Of a stretch of DNA of 8,618 nt, positions 1 to 7,000 are shown piece after piece (within the stretch, counting starts at the first letter, position 1; each line of letters starts with the position of its first letter). The position numbers and the translations under genes were made by a program. Source of the stretch: Phyllobacteriaceae bacterium (lineage in GTDB: Bacteria; Pseudomonadota; Alphaproteobacteria; Rhizobiales; Ancalomicrobiaceae); assembly GCA_012517025.1 (NCBI GenBank), contig JAAYVT010000048.1, forward strand, positions 1 through 8,618. Reading direction: 5' to 3'. The notes beneath the pieces are model-generated. The model was not told the DNA's origin, did not search any database, and was given only the letters and a program-made list of their open reading frames with translations.

Positions 1-1420
1 CGGGTTCCAGGCGGCGATGGCGCGGCAGAAGGCGGAGGCTCGGGCGTCCTGGGCCGGTTCCGGCGAGGCTTCGTCGGCGGCGATCTGGTTCGCGATCAAG
101 GAGCGGGTCGGGGCGAGCGAGTTCCTCGGCTACGAGACCGAAACGGCAGAGGGGGCGATCGTCGCACTGGTGCGCGACGGCGCCGAAGTCGCCGCGCTCG
201 AGGCGGGAGAGACCGGCTCGTTGGTGGTCAACCAGACTCCGTTCTATGCCGAATCGGGCGGCCAGACCGGTGATACCGGCGTGGTGCTCGGCGACGGCTT
301 CCGCTTCGTCGTCGAGGACACGCGCAAAGAGGGCGAAGGCCTGTTCGTCCACGTCGGTCGGGTCGAGGCGGGGCAGCCGACGGTCGGGGCGGCGGTGCGG
401 CTCGAGGTCGACGGCGTGCGCCGACGGGCGATCCGGGCGAACCATTCCGCGACGCACATCCTGCACGAGGCGTTGCGCGAAGTGCTCGGCGATCACGTCG
501 CGCAGAAGGGCTCGGCGGTCGATGCCGATCGGCTGCGGTTCGACTTTTCGCATCCCAAGCCGATGTCGGCGGAGGAGATCGCTCGGGTCGAGGAGATCGC
601 CAACGACGTGGTGCTGCAGAACGCCGAGGTGACGACGCGGCTGTTGTCGGTCGACGATGCGATCGCTTCCGGTGCGCGGGCGCTGTTCGGCGAGAAGTAC
701 GGCGAGGAAGTCCGGGTCGTCTCGATGGGGCGGCAGACCGACGGCAACCGCGCCGGTCGCTCCTTCTCGGTGGAGCTGTGCGGCGGCACGCACGTGACGC
801 GCACCGGCGACATCGGCGTGGTCTCGATCGTCGCTGAGAGCGCGGTGGCGGCCGGGGTGCGGCGGCTCGAGGCGCTGACGGCGCGCGGCGCGCGGCGGCA
901 TCTGGTCGATCAGGACCATCGGGTGCGTGAGCTCGCCGGGATGCTGAAGGTACAGCAGTCCGACGTGGTGGAGCGGGTCGGCGTCGTCTCGGAGGAGCGG
1001 CGAAAGCTCGAGCGGGATCTCGCCGAGGCGAAGAAGAAGCTCGCCATGGGCGGCGGCGGCGCGACGGCGCCGGCGGCGCGCAAGATCGGCGCGTTGGATT
1101 TCGTCGGGCGCGTGGTGTCCGGGATTTCGCCGAAGGATCTCAAGGGCTTGGTCGACGAGGCGAAGAAGACGATCGAGGCCGGCGTGGTGACCGTGGTGGG
1201 CCTGACCGAAGACGGCAAGGCCGGCGTCGTGGTCGGCGTGGTCGGCGCGGCGGCGTCCTCGCTCAGCGCCGTCGAGCTGGTCAAGATCGCGTCCGAAGCG
1301 ATGGGCGGCAAGGGCGGCGGCGGCCGACCGGACATGGCGCAGGCCGGCGGTCCGGACGGCGGCAAGGCCGACGCGGCGATCGAAGCGGTGGCGCGGGAGG
1401 TCGCGGCGCGGGTCGCCTGA
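1..1420 (+). CDS. alaS: alanyl-tRNA synthetase, C-terminal half (5' end outside window)
   Basis: Charges tRNA-Ala with alanine in the cytoplasm and hydrolyses mischarged Ser- or Gly-tRNA-Ala. The frame is open from base 2, so the ATG at 17 is internal and the true start lies outside the window; about 472 of the usual 870-890 residues are present. The N-terminal catalytic core is missing from view. Visible parts in order: a beta-rich segment containing the typical 'ESGGQ.GDTG' stretch, the editing-domain HSATH motif (443-457), the CGGTH zinc/editing motif (779-793), a charged coiled-coil segment (about 920-1050), and the C-Ala/DHHA1 domain with its glycine-rich GGKGGGG and 'RPDMAQAGG' sequences near the end. 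All key editing histidines and the cysteine are present. The TGA is at 1418-1420, no terminator hairpin follows, and the next start is 26 nt downstream, so read-through into the channel gene is likely. Confidence 0.97.
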   Translation, partial: GFQAAMARQKAEARASWAGSGEASSAAIWFAIKERVGASEFLGYETETAEGAIVALVRDGAEVAALEAGETGSLVVNQTPFYAESGGQTGDTGVVLGDGFRFVVEDTRKEGEGLFVHVGRVEAGQPTVGAAVRLEVDGVRRRAIRANHSATHILHEALREVLGDHVAQKGSAVDADRLRFDFSHPKPMSAEEIARVEEIANDVVLQNAEVTTRLLSVDDAIASGARALFGEKYGEEVRVVSMGRQTDGNRAGRSFSVELCGGTHVTRTGDIGVVSIVAESAVAAGVRRLEALTARGARRHLVDQDHRVRELAGMLKVQQSDVVERVGVVSEERRKLERDLAEAKKKLAMGGGGATAPAARKIGALDFVGRVVSGISPKDLKGLVDEAKKTIEAGVVTVVGLTEDGKAGVVVGVVGAAASSLSAVELVKIASEAMGGKGGGGRPDMAQAGGPDGGKADAAIEAVAREVAARVA

Positions 1421-1436
1421 CGGCCGGGACCGACGG

Positions 1437-1444
1437 GGGAGGGG
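1437..1444 (+). promoter_or_regulatory. ribosome binding site for the full-length channel frame
   Basis: A purine-rich GGGAGGGG run sits a few bases upstream of the ATG at 1447. It is the best Shine-Dalgarno candidate for the channel gene and supports 1447 as the ancestral start. The GTG at 1582, which opens the frame after the internal stop, has no comparable sequence in front of it. Confidence 0.6.
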
Positions 1445-1446
1445 CG

Positions 1447-1581
1447 ATGACGAGACCCGTGGGGCGCGCCGGGTGGAAACGGCGGATCTTCGAGGTGCTC
1501 GAGGTCCTGCCGGTCGGCGATCCGGTGGCGCTCTTCGTGGAGCGGGCGATCATCGTGCTGATCGTCGTCAACGTCGCCTAG
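1447..1581 (+). pseudogene. N-terminal fragment of the channel gene, ended by in-frame TAG
   Basis: From the ATG at 1447 the frame encodes 44 residues: a short basic and amphipathic start (GWKRRIFEVLEVL), then the beginning of a hydrophobic helix (AIIVLIVVNVA). It stops at TAG 1579-1581. The next codon, in the same frame, continues the helix as VILETV. In family members an ordinary codon joins 'NVA' to 'VILETV' (recalled from the family, not searched). The fragment is therefore read as the first part of helix S1 of the gene at 1582-2685, separated from it by one nonsense codon. A sequencing error, a real mutation, or translation through or after the stop are all possible; the sequence alone cannot decide. 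Confidence 0.7.
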
Positions 1582-2685
1582 GTGATTCTGGAGACGGTGC
1601 CGAACCTCAGGTCGCGGTTCGGGACGGTGTTTCTCGGCATCGAGATCGGTACCGTCGTCTTGTTCGCGCTCGAATACCTGCTGCGGGTGTGGATCTCGGA
1701 CGAGCACGTGCCGTTGAAGCGGCACGGGCGGATCGGGGCGCGGCTGCGCTACGTCGTGTCGCCGTCGGCGGTGGTCGATCTGTTGGCGGTGGCGCCGAGC
1801 CTGATCGGCTTCCTCTTCGGCGTCTATGACGTCAACGTCTTCGCGGTGTTCCGCCTGCTGCGGTTCCTCAAGCTGGCGCGATATTCGGCCGGCATGAGTT
1901 CGCTGATCAACGCGGTCGCCTCGGAGCGGCGGGCCTTGGCGGCGAGCGCGGTGATCATGGCCGGCTTGATCGTCACGGCGGCGTCGCTGATGCACGCGAT
2001 CGAGGGAACGATCCAGCCGGATCGCTTCGGATCGATTCCGATCGCGATGTATTGGGCGGTGACGACGCTGACGACCGTCGGTTACGGCGACATCGTACCG
2101 GTGACCGGGGCGGGGCGGGCGCTCGCCGGCATCGTCATGTTGTTCGGCTTCTGCATGTTCGCGCTGCCGGTCGGCATCATCGCCACCGCCTTCGCGCGGG
2201 AGATTCACTCCCGCGATTTCGTGGTGAACTGGGGGATGGTGGCGCGAGTGCCGCTGTTCTCGCAGCTGTCGGCGGCGGAGATCGCCGACGTGATGCGGCT
2301 TCTCCGAGCGCAGACGGTGGAGGCGGGGACGATCATCACCGCCGCCGGGGAGCCGGCCCATTCGATGTATTTCATCTCGTCGGGGACGGTGGAGATCGAT
2401 CTGCCGCGCGAGAAGCTGCGGCTCGCCGACGGTGCCTTCTTCGGCGAGATCGCGGTGCTGAGGCGGGCACGGCGCTCGGCCGACGCGGTGGCGCTCACCC
2501 ATACGCGGCTGCTCGTCCTCGATGCCGACGATCTGCAGTATCTGATGCAGAAGAAGAGCGAGATCGCGATGCACATCCGCGCGGTGGCGCGCGAACGCAT
2601 CGCCCGCGAGGCGGTGACGCCGCGCGGCGACATCGCGCTGGAGGAAGTGGACGACAAGGCCGGCTCGCCCGACGACTGGCTGTGA
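1582..2685 (+). CDS. cyclic-nucleotide-gated potassium channel (MlotiK1-like), N-terminus lost to an internal stop
   Basis: Inner-membrane, voltage-gated-like K+ channel opened by cAMP binding. The product from GTG 1582 is 367 residues; the intact frame from 1447 would be 412. After the S1 remnant come S2 (TVVLFALEYLLRVW), S3 (VVDLLAVAPSLIGFLFG), an arginine-bearing S4 (RLLRFLKLAR), S5, the pore with selectivity filter TTVGYGD (2071-2091), and S6. The stretch from TIQP..FGSIP through the filter and the RDFV.NW linker resembles Mesorhizobium MlotiK1. The C-terminal cyclic-nucleotide-binding domain carries the phosphate-binding cassette GAFFGEIAVL (2431-2460) followed by RRSAD, which keeps the phosphate-contacting Arg-Ser but has Asp where MlotiK1 has Thr. 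The chosen start is only the first possible codon after the stop and lacks a ribosome binding site. Without an intact S1 the sensor domain may not fold, although the pore and ligand domain are complete. It may be co-transcribed with alaS and converges on the CorA-like gene 31 nt away. Confidence 0.85.
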   Translation: MILETVPNLRSRFGTVFLGIEIGTVVLFALEYLLRVWISDEHVPLKRHGRIGARLRYVVSPSAVVDLLAVAPSLIGFLFGVYDVNVFAVFRLLRFLKLARYSAGMSSLINAVASERRALAASAVIMAGLIVTAASLMHAIEGTIQPDRFGSIPIAMYWAVTTLTTVGYGDIVPVTGAGRALAGIVMLFGFCMFALPVGIIATAFAREIHSRDFVVNWGMVARVPLFSQLSAAEIADVMRLLRAQTVEAGTIITAAGEPAHSMYFISSGTVEIDLPREKLRLADGAFFGEIAVLRRARRSADAVALTHTRLLVLDADDLQYLMQKKSEIAMHIRAVARERIAREAVTPRGDIALEEVDDKAGSPDDWL

Positions 2686-2716
2686 CGGTCGCGGGTGGGG
2701 CGAGGTTGCGGGCGCC

Positions 2717-4366
2717 TCAGGGCGTCCGACCGGATTTCCAGACGTCGCCGAGAGCGCGCCATTTCGCCTTCCAGTCGAGCTTCTCGTTGGCGAGCGAGTC
2801 GAGGAAGACGGCGAGGCGGCGCGCCTTGAGGACGGTGTAGAAGGTGATCAACGCCGACGGGAGCAGCGCGGCGAGGAAGATGGCGATCTTGGTCGGGGTC
2901 TCGGCCTCGGCCCAGCCGAAGATGTTCATGCCGAGGAAGCCGGTCGCCAACATACCGATCTGGCTGAACAGGGTGACGACGGTCAGCTGCAGGATGGTCA
3001 CGGCCTGACGGCGCAACAGGTCGGTTTCGAGATAGCCGGCCATGTCGCCGATCTCCTCGCGAAGCTCCTCGTAGAGGCGCTGGGTGCCGAGGTGGCCGCG
3101 CCAGAGCTGGAAGATCTCGCGCAACGGCGCCTGATCCGAGATCTCGGAAAAATAGTAGCGGTGGGTGAAGCGCAGGAAGACCTCCAGCGTGGCGCGGATG
3201 TCGTGGCGGAAGCGGCCGACCGATTCGCGGCGACGCGGGTCGAGCCGGTTCATGGTGCCGACCAGCCGGTCCGACAACATCAACAGCGCGGCGCGGTGGA
3301 AATGGGCGATGAGGCCGACCAGGAAGAACTGGTGGCGGAATTGGGCGAGGGCGCCGCGCTCCGGGTCGACGACGAAGGGGCGACGGGCGTCGCCGACGGC
3401 GACGAAGGCCTGACGCGAGCACATCAATCGGGTGTCGTTCCAGCCGTCGCGGCGGGCGGGATCGTGGAAACGGTCCCAACAGTGTTTCGCCTCGAAGTCG
3501 GCGAGAAAGTCGGCGCCGTAGGGCAGGTCGTCGGGCGCGCCGGGGGCAGAGGCGAAGGCGAGCCGCATGGCGTCGGCGCGGGTCAGCCGACGCGGATCGT
3601 CGAGGGCGAGGAAGGCGAGGATCGGCATGCGATGGAATTCCAGCTGCCGATAGGCGGCGACCGGCGGCGCCTCGCAGGGGTCGAGGGAAAGCGGCGCGAG
3701 CAGCCAGGCCCAATGGGCGGAGAGCGCCGTCGACTGACGGCGGCAGACGGCGGTCATGAAGCGGGCGCGGTCGTGATCGTCGGAGGTGGCGAGGACGCGG
3801 CCGTCGCGATCGAGCCATTCGACCGAGCGGAAGCAATTGAGGGCGTCGCCGTCGGCATCCCAGCCGGCGGGGTAGGCGCGGCCGAGGCGATAGAGGATCT
3901 CCTGGGCGTCGGCGAGCGGGAGGTCGCGGCCGGTGACCTCGACCACCAGGATGACGACGTCGACGTCGTAGAAGAAATAGAGGTCGACGTGGACGACGGT
4001 GAGGTCGAGCGGTACGGCGCGACCGTCGAGGCCGAGACGCAGGCCGGCGACGTCGGTGCGGCGGAAGATGCGCATCGGGCTTTCGCCGTAGACGGCGCGG
4101 TCGCCGGAGGCGCGCTCGCCGTAGAGGAAACGGCGGACGTGGGGGAGGAAGGCGACGAACTCGCGATAATGCCGTTCCTGATAGAGCGCGGCGTCGGCGG
4201 GAAAGTCGTCCTGCAGCTCGCACCACGGGCCGTCGGTTTCGATCAGACGCTCCCACGGCGGTCGCGCGTCGCCGTCGGCGCTCGGCATCAACTGCAGCGG
4301 CCAGACCACGATCTGATGGAAGGTCTCGACCTGCGGCCGCGTCGCGGCGGCTCCGACCGGCTCCAT
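2717..4366 (-). CDS. CorA-like divalent metal cation transporter, long form
   Basis: Probable inner-membrane Mg2+ (or Co2+/Ni2+) channel of the CorA superfamily. The product is 549 residues, well above the 315-370 usual for CorA, because of a long cytoplasmic N-terminal part (about residues 1-450). That part includes 'LDLTVVHVDLYFFYDVDVVILVV'-type beta strands and later long charged helices, as in CorA funnels. Two hydrophobic helices follow at the C-terminus (about 458-478 and 493-513). The first ends in the signature GMN (residues 479-481, bases 2924-2932), here GMNIFG, and the short loop after it is acidic (WAEAET), as expected for a cation entry. A basic tail closes the protein. Start: ATG at 4366 has GGGGGAG 5 nt upstream; a longer frame from a TTG at 4426 has poorer spacing and was not chosen. 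It converges with the channel gene and follows the winged-helix gene in the same direction (86-nt gap). The ion cannot be inferred from sequence alone. Confidence 0.85.
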   Translation of the reverse strand: MEPVGAAATRPQVETFHQIVVWPLQLMPSADGDARPPWERLIETDGPWCELQDDFPADAALYQERHYREFVAFLPHVRRFLYGERASGDRAVYGESPMRIFRRTDVAGLRLGLDGRAVPLDLTVVHVDLYFFYDVDVVILVVEVTGRDLPLADAQEILYRLGRAYPAGWDADGDALNCFRSVEWLDRDGRVLATSDDHDRARFMTAVCRRQSTALSAHWAWLLAPLSLDPCEAPPVAAYRQLEFHRMPILAFLALDDPRRLTRADAMRLAFASAPGAPDDLPYGADFLADFEAKHCWDRFHDPARRDGWNDTRLMCSRQAFVAVGDARRPFVVDPERGALAQFRHQFFLVGLIAHFHRAALLMLSDRLVGTMNRLDPRRRESVGRFRHDIRATLEVFLRFTHRYYFSEISDQAPLREIFQLWRGHLGTQRLYEELREEIGDMAGYLETDLLRRQAVTILQLTVVTLFSQIGMLATGFLGMNIFGWAEAETPTKIAIFLAALLPSALITFYTVLKARRLAVFLDSLANEKLDWKAKWRALGDVWKSGRTP

Positions 4367-4371
4367 GGCGT

Positions 4372-4378
4372 CTCCCCC
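4372..4378 (-). promoter_or_regulatory. ribosome binding site deciding the CorA-like start
   Basis: On the minus strand GGGGGAG lies 5 nt before the ATG at 4366. This strong Shine-Dalgarno match is the reason for preferring 4366 over the in-frame TTG at 4426. Confidence 0.65.
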
Positions 4379-4452
4379 GACGTCGTTTTTCCGAGGGAGA
4401 GTGCGGCGGCGCGAGAAAAGCGGCAAGCCCTTCCAAAGGCAGAGAAAATCGA

Positions 4453-4917
4453 TCAGTCGGCGGCTTCGGCCTCACCGCCGAGTTCGTAATAGCCGCGACC
4501 CGAGCGGAGGAGCTTGCCGGCCGCCGCCATGCGGCTCATGCGGGTGATCAGGCTGGCGCGCGGTTCGCCGAGGGAACAGCCGTTCAGATGCTCCAACACC
4601 TCGTCGATGGTGACGGGCTTGGCCATCTCGAGGATGAAGTCGAGGATCTCCGCCTCGATTCGCTGCGCCCGGTTGGGGCCGCCGGCGGACGAGGCGGCGG
4701 GGGCGCCGTCGCTCTCCCGACGCAGGAAGCTCTCCGCCTTGGCGACCGCGACGTCGAAGTCGCGGCGGCTGCGTCGCGCCCGTTCCAGATCGAAATAAGC
4801 GGCGTTGCCATAGAGAAACGCCGCTCGTTCGAGTGCTGCGGCCAATTCCTCGAAGACCCGCTCCACGCCACCGGCGCTCGAGCGGGACGGGCGGACCTCG
4901 TGCACGAACTCGGACAT
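4453..4917 (-). CDS. uncharacterised protein with probable C-terminal winged-helix domain
   Basis: A 154-residue soluble protein not recognised as a named family. Residues 16-68 are predicted helical and rich in Ala, Arg and Glu (VFEELAAALERAAFL, then a strongly basic ERARRSRRDFD segment). Residues 69-85 form an Ala/Ser/Gly-rich linker. Residues 86-147 look like a winged helix: helix 86-99, helix 103-112 (TIDEVLEHLNG), a probable recognition helix 119-133 (PRASLITRMSRMAAAG) and a hairpin wing (KLLRSGRGYYEL), ending in an acidic tail. This suggests DNA binding or a structural wHTH; that is inference from pattern, not a family match. The ATG at 4917 has a weak AGAAG ribosome binding site. The gene precedes the CorA-like gene in the same orientation. 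A longer product in another frame (to 5080) was not supported. Confidence 0.7.
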   Translation of the reverse strand: MSEFVHEVRPSRSSAGGVERVFEELAAALERAAFLYGNAAYFDLERARRSRRDFDVAVAKAESFLRRESDGAPAASSAGGPNRAQRIEAEILDFILEMAKPVTIDEVLEHLNGCSLGEPRASLITRMSRMAAAGKLLRSGRGYYELGGEAEAAD

Positions 4918-5600
4918 GTCGGCACTTCTCGTCGATGGTCTGGCCGTTGATGGTCGGAAGACTGTTTCTCAACAAATCACCAACGTCAACGACATCTCCA
5001 CCGTTGATACCAACATTCCAACATAATCCACCGCCTTCGCAGCTGTCGGTCGGAATGCGCGAACGGCGCGCCGCAAACATGGTAAACGAGATGTTATCGA
5101 ACTGCGTCGTTGTTATCGGCGACCATGAATTGTTGGCGGCGGGGGTGAGCGATGAGGCCGGACGCGAGAGAACGGGGCATGGACGCCGCGGTCACGGGCG
5201 ATCGGGCGAAGCGGGACGGTGAAGGCGCAGGCGCCCGTGGATCCGGCGACGGGGCGGTCGCGGGCGGGCGGGGCGCCTTCCGATGGGCTCTCCGTCTTCT
5301 TCGCGTCGCCGATCGCGCAGGAGGAACGCCGCGCGGCCCGGTCGGCGATGATCTCGGCGGGGACGTCGACGGCGCCCGCGAGCGGATCGCGGGGCTGCGT
5401 GCCAATTGGATGGGATCGATCGCCGCGCTGATCGGCGTCGGGATGTCGGTCGCCGACGGCGGGCCGGTGACCCGTGCCGAACCGGTCCCGCCGAGGGGCG
5501 GCGCGAGGCCTGCGTGGCGGTGCCGGCGGCAGTGTGGATCGATCGGGCGCGTCGCGGCGGCCGGGGCGCCGGAGCGGCGTGAGGTCGAGACGAGAAACGG
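4918..5600. other. gene-poor stretch upstream of the winged-helix gene
   Basis: About 680 bases with no gene I can support. The left third (4940-5140) is clearly richer in A and T than its surroundings and probably holds the promoter of the minus-strand winged-helix gene; TTGACG (minus strand, near 4985) is a possible -35 box but its -10 partner is weak. This part also holds many CAAC/GTTG words and an 8-bp direct repeat, TGTTATCG, at 5092-5099 and 5111-5118. The right part (5150-5580) is GC-rich with some codon-like third-position bias in two successive plus-strand frames, but no ribosome binding site, domain or consistent frame, so no gene is called. Confidence 0.55.
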
Positions 5601-5634
5601 GAAACGCCCCGGCGAGGGTTCGCCGGGGCGTTTC
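5601..5634 (-). terminator. intrinsic terminator of icd (perfect 15-bp stem)
   Basis: GAAACGCCCCGGCGA (5601-5615) and TCGCCGGGGCGTTTC (5620-5634) are exact reverse complements around a 4-nt loop. The hairpin starts 30 nt after the icd stop codon. Reading on the minus strand, the stem is followed by CCGTTTCTCG, which is pyrimidine-rich with only short T runs. The GTTTC at the arm ends may supply the rest of the uridine tract. No plus-strand gene ends here, so it is assigned to icd. Confidence 0.8.
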
Positions 5635-5664
5635 GTGAGAGCGCGGAACGGGGTCCGGGAGCGA

Positions 5665-6885
5665 TCAGCCCCAGGTCGCCATTTCCTTCTCCATGTTCTC
5701 GGCGATCTTGTCGAGGAAGCCGGTGGTCGACAGCCACTTCTGCTCGGCGCCGACCAGCAGGGCGAGGTCCTTGGTCATGTAACCGGCCTCGACGGTGTCG
5801 ATGCAGACCTTCTCGAGGGTCGCGGCGAACTTCGCCAGATCGGCGTTGTCGTCGAGCTTGGCGCGGTGGGCGAGGCCACGGGTCCAGGCGAAGATCGAGG
5901 CGATCGAGTTGGTCGAGGTCGCATCACCCTTCTGATGCTGACGATAGTGACGCGTGACGGTGCCGTGCGCGGCTTCCGCCTCGACGGTCTTGCCGTCGGG
6001 GGTCAGCAGCACCGAGGTCATCAGGCCGAGCGAGCCGAAGCCCTGCGCCACGGTGTCCGACTGCACGTCGCCGTCGTAGTTCTTGCAGGCCCAGACGTAG
6101 CCGCCCGACCACTTCAGCGCCGAGGCGACCATGTCGTCGATCAGGCGATGCTCGTAGTGGATGCCGACCTTCTCGAACTCGGCCTTGAACTCGGCTTCGT
6201 AGACCTCCTGGAAGATGTCCTTGAAGCGGCCGTCGTAGGCCTTGAGGATGGTGTTCTTGGTCGACAGGTAGACCGGCCACTTGCGCATCAGGCCGTACAT
6301 CATCGAGGCGCGGGCGAATTCGCGGATCGACTCGTCGAGGTTGTACATCGCCATGGCGACGCCGGCGCCGGGGGCCTTGTAGACCTCCTTCTCGATCACC
6401 GTGCCGTCCTCGCCGACGAACTTGATCGTCAGCGTGCCCTTGCCCGGGAACTTGAAGTCGGTGGCGCGGTACTGGTCGCCGAAGGCGTGGCGGCCGACGA
6501 CGATCGGCTGGGTCCAGCCGGGGACGAGACGGGGAACGTTCTTGCAGATGATCGGCTCGCGGAAGATCACGCCGCCGAGGATGTTGCGGATGGTGCCGTT
6601 CGGCGACTTCCACATCTGCTTCAGATTGAATTCCTTCACGCGCGCTTCGTCGGGCGTGATGGTCGCGCACTTGATGCCGACGCCGTGCTTCTTGATCGCG
6701 TTGGCGGCGTCGACGGTCACCTGATCATCGGTGGCGTCGCGATTTTCGACGGAGAGATCGTAATATTCGATCGGCAGATCGAGGTAGGGAAGGATCAGCT
6801 TGTCTTTGATCAGCTGCCAGATGATGCGGGTCATCTCGTCGCCGTCGAGATCGACGACAGGGTTCGCCACCTTGATCTTCGCCAT
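5665..6885 (-). CDS. icd: NADP-dependent isocitrate dehydrogenase (eukaryote-type homodimer)
   Basis: Oxidatively decarboxylates isocitrate to 2-oxoglutarate with NADP+ (EC 1.1.1.42) in the TCA cycle, in the cytoplasm. At 406 residues it has the length of the dimeric type II family shared with mitochondria and alphaproteobacteria, not the shorter-looped E. coli type. The substrate residues match human IDH1 by pattern: S94, N96 and R100 (in MWKSPNGTIRN), R109 (FREPI), R132 and Y139 (VVGRHAFGDQYRATDF), K210 (STKNT), D250, D273 and D277 (the last two in NYDGDVQSD). The NADP site HGTVTRHYR (R312, H313) is intact. Start: ATG at 6885 gives MAKIKVANP, typical of the family, with GAGG 8 nt upstream; an earlier in-frame start at 6945 adds 20 unrelated residues. 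A terminator follows at 5601-5634. No disruption seen. Confidence 0.98.
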   Translation of the reverse strand: MAKIKVANPVVDLDGDEMTRIIWQLIKDKLILPYLDLPIEYYDLSVENRDATDDQVTVDAANAIKKHGVGIKCATITPDEARVKEFNLKQMWKSPNGTIRNILGGVIFREPIICKNVPRLVPGWTQPIVVGRHAFGDQYRATDFKFPGKGTLTIKFVGEDGTVIEKEVYKAPGAGVAMAMYNLDESIREFARASMMYGLMRKWPVYLSTKNTILKAYDGRFKDIFQEVYEAEFKAEFEKVGIHYEHRLIDDMVASALKWSGGYVWACKNYDGDVQSDTVAQGFGSLGLMTSVLLTPDGKTVEAEAAHGTVTRHYRQHQKGDATSTNSIASIFAWTRGLAHRAKLDDNADLAKFAATLEKVCIDTVEAGYMTKDLALLVGAEQKWLSTTGFLDKIAENMEKEMATWG

Positions 6886-6970
6886 ATGCGTGTCCTCGCT
6901 GAATGCCCTCCGGCCCCCGCCCTGCGTTGGTCGGAGTGATCCCACCGGGAGCGATCAATTGTCGCGGCGC

Positions 6971-7000
6971 TGCATATCATGGGCGGGAGAAAAGAGCCAA
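6971..7000 (-). promoter_or_regulatory. possible sigma-70-type promoter for icd
   Basis: On the minus strand TTGGCT (7000-6995) and TATGCA (6976-6971) are 18 bases apart, about 85 nt upstream of the icd start, in a locally AT-richer patch of the icd-merR gap. The match is moderate and was found by eye; other placements such as GATATG for the -10 box are possible. Confidence 0.3.

Noticed and set aside
910..2574. 554-codon minus-strand open frame over alaS and the channel
   Set aside because: It spans two unrelated recognised genes on the other strand and is His/Arg/Asp-rich with no domain.
4366..4426. TTG at 4426 as a longer start for the CorA-like gene
   Set aside because: Its ribosome-binding sequence is too close to the start codon, and the 20 added residues are basic and unlike the family; ATG 4366 has a strong, well-spaced site.
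2205..4475. 756-codon minus-strand open frame
   Set aside because: Same strand as the CorA-like gene but another phase, Arg/Pro-rich throughout, and running into the channel gene; an out-of-frame shadow.
3092..4489. 465-codon plus-strand open frame opposite the CorA-like gene
   Set aside because: It mirrors the CorA-like gene; the translation is a Glu/Val/Gly-rich shadow, while the minus strand shows GMN, two membrane helices and a good ribosome binding site.
4918..5080. Minus-strand frame from 5080 with a distinct N-terminus upstream of the winged-helix gene
   Set aside because: It is out of phase with the winged-helix gene, overlaps it as an Arg/Pro-rich shadow, and its unique first 55 residues show no recognisable fold.
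5152..6939. 595-codon plus-strand open frame across icd
   Set aside because: From about 5665 it is exactly antisense to a clear icd gene; long antisense frames are common in GC-rich genomes, and the translation is low-complexity (Gly, Val, Asp, Arg) with no domain.
6885..6945. Longer start for icd at 6945
   Set aside because: The extra 20 residues do not resemble isocitrate dehydrogenase; MAKIKVANP at 6885 is the standard N-terminus and has its own ribosome binding site.
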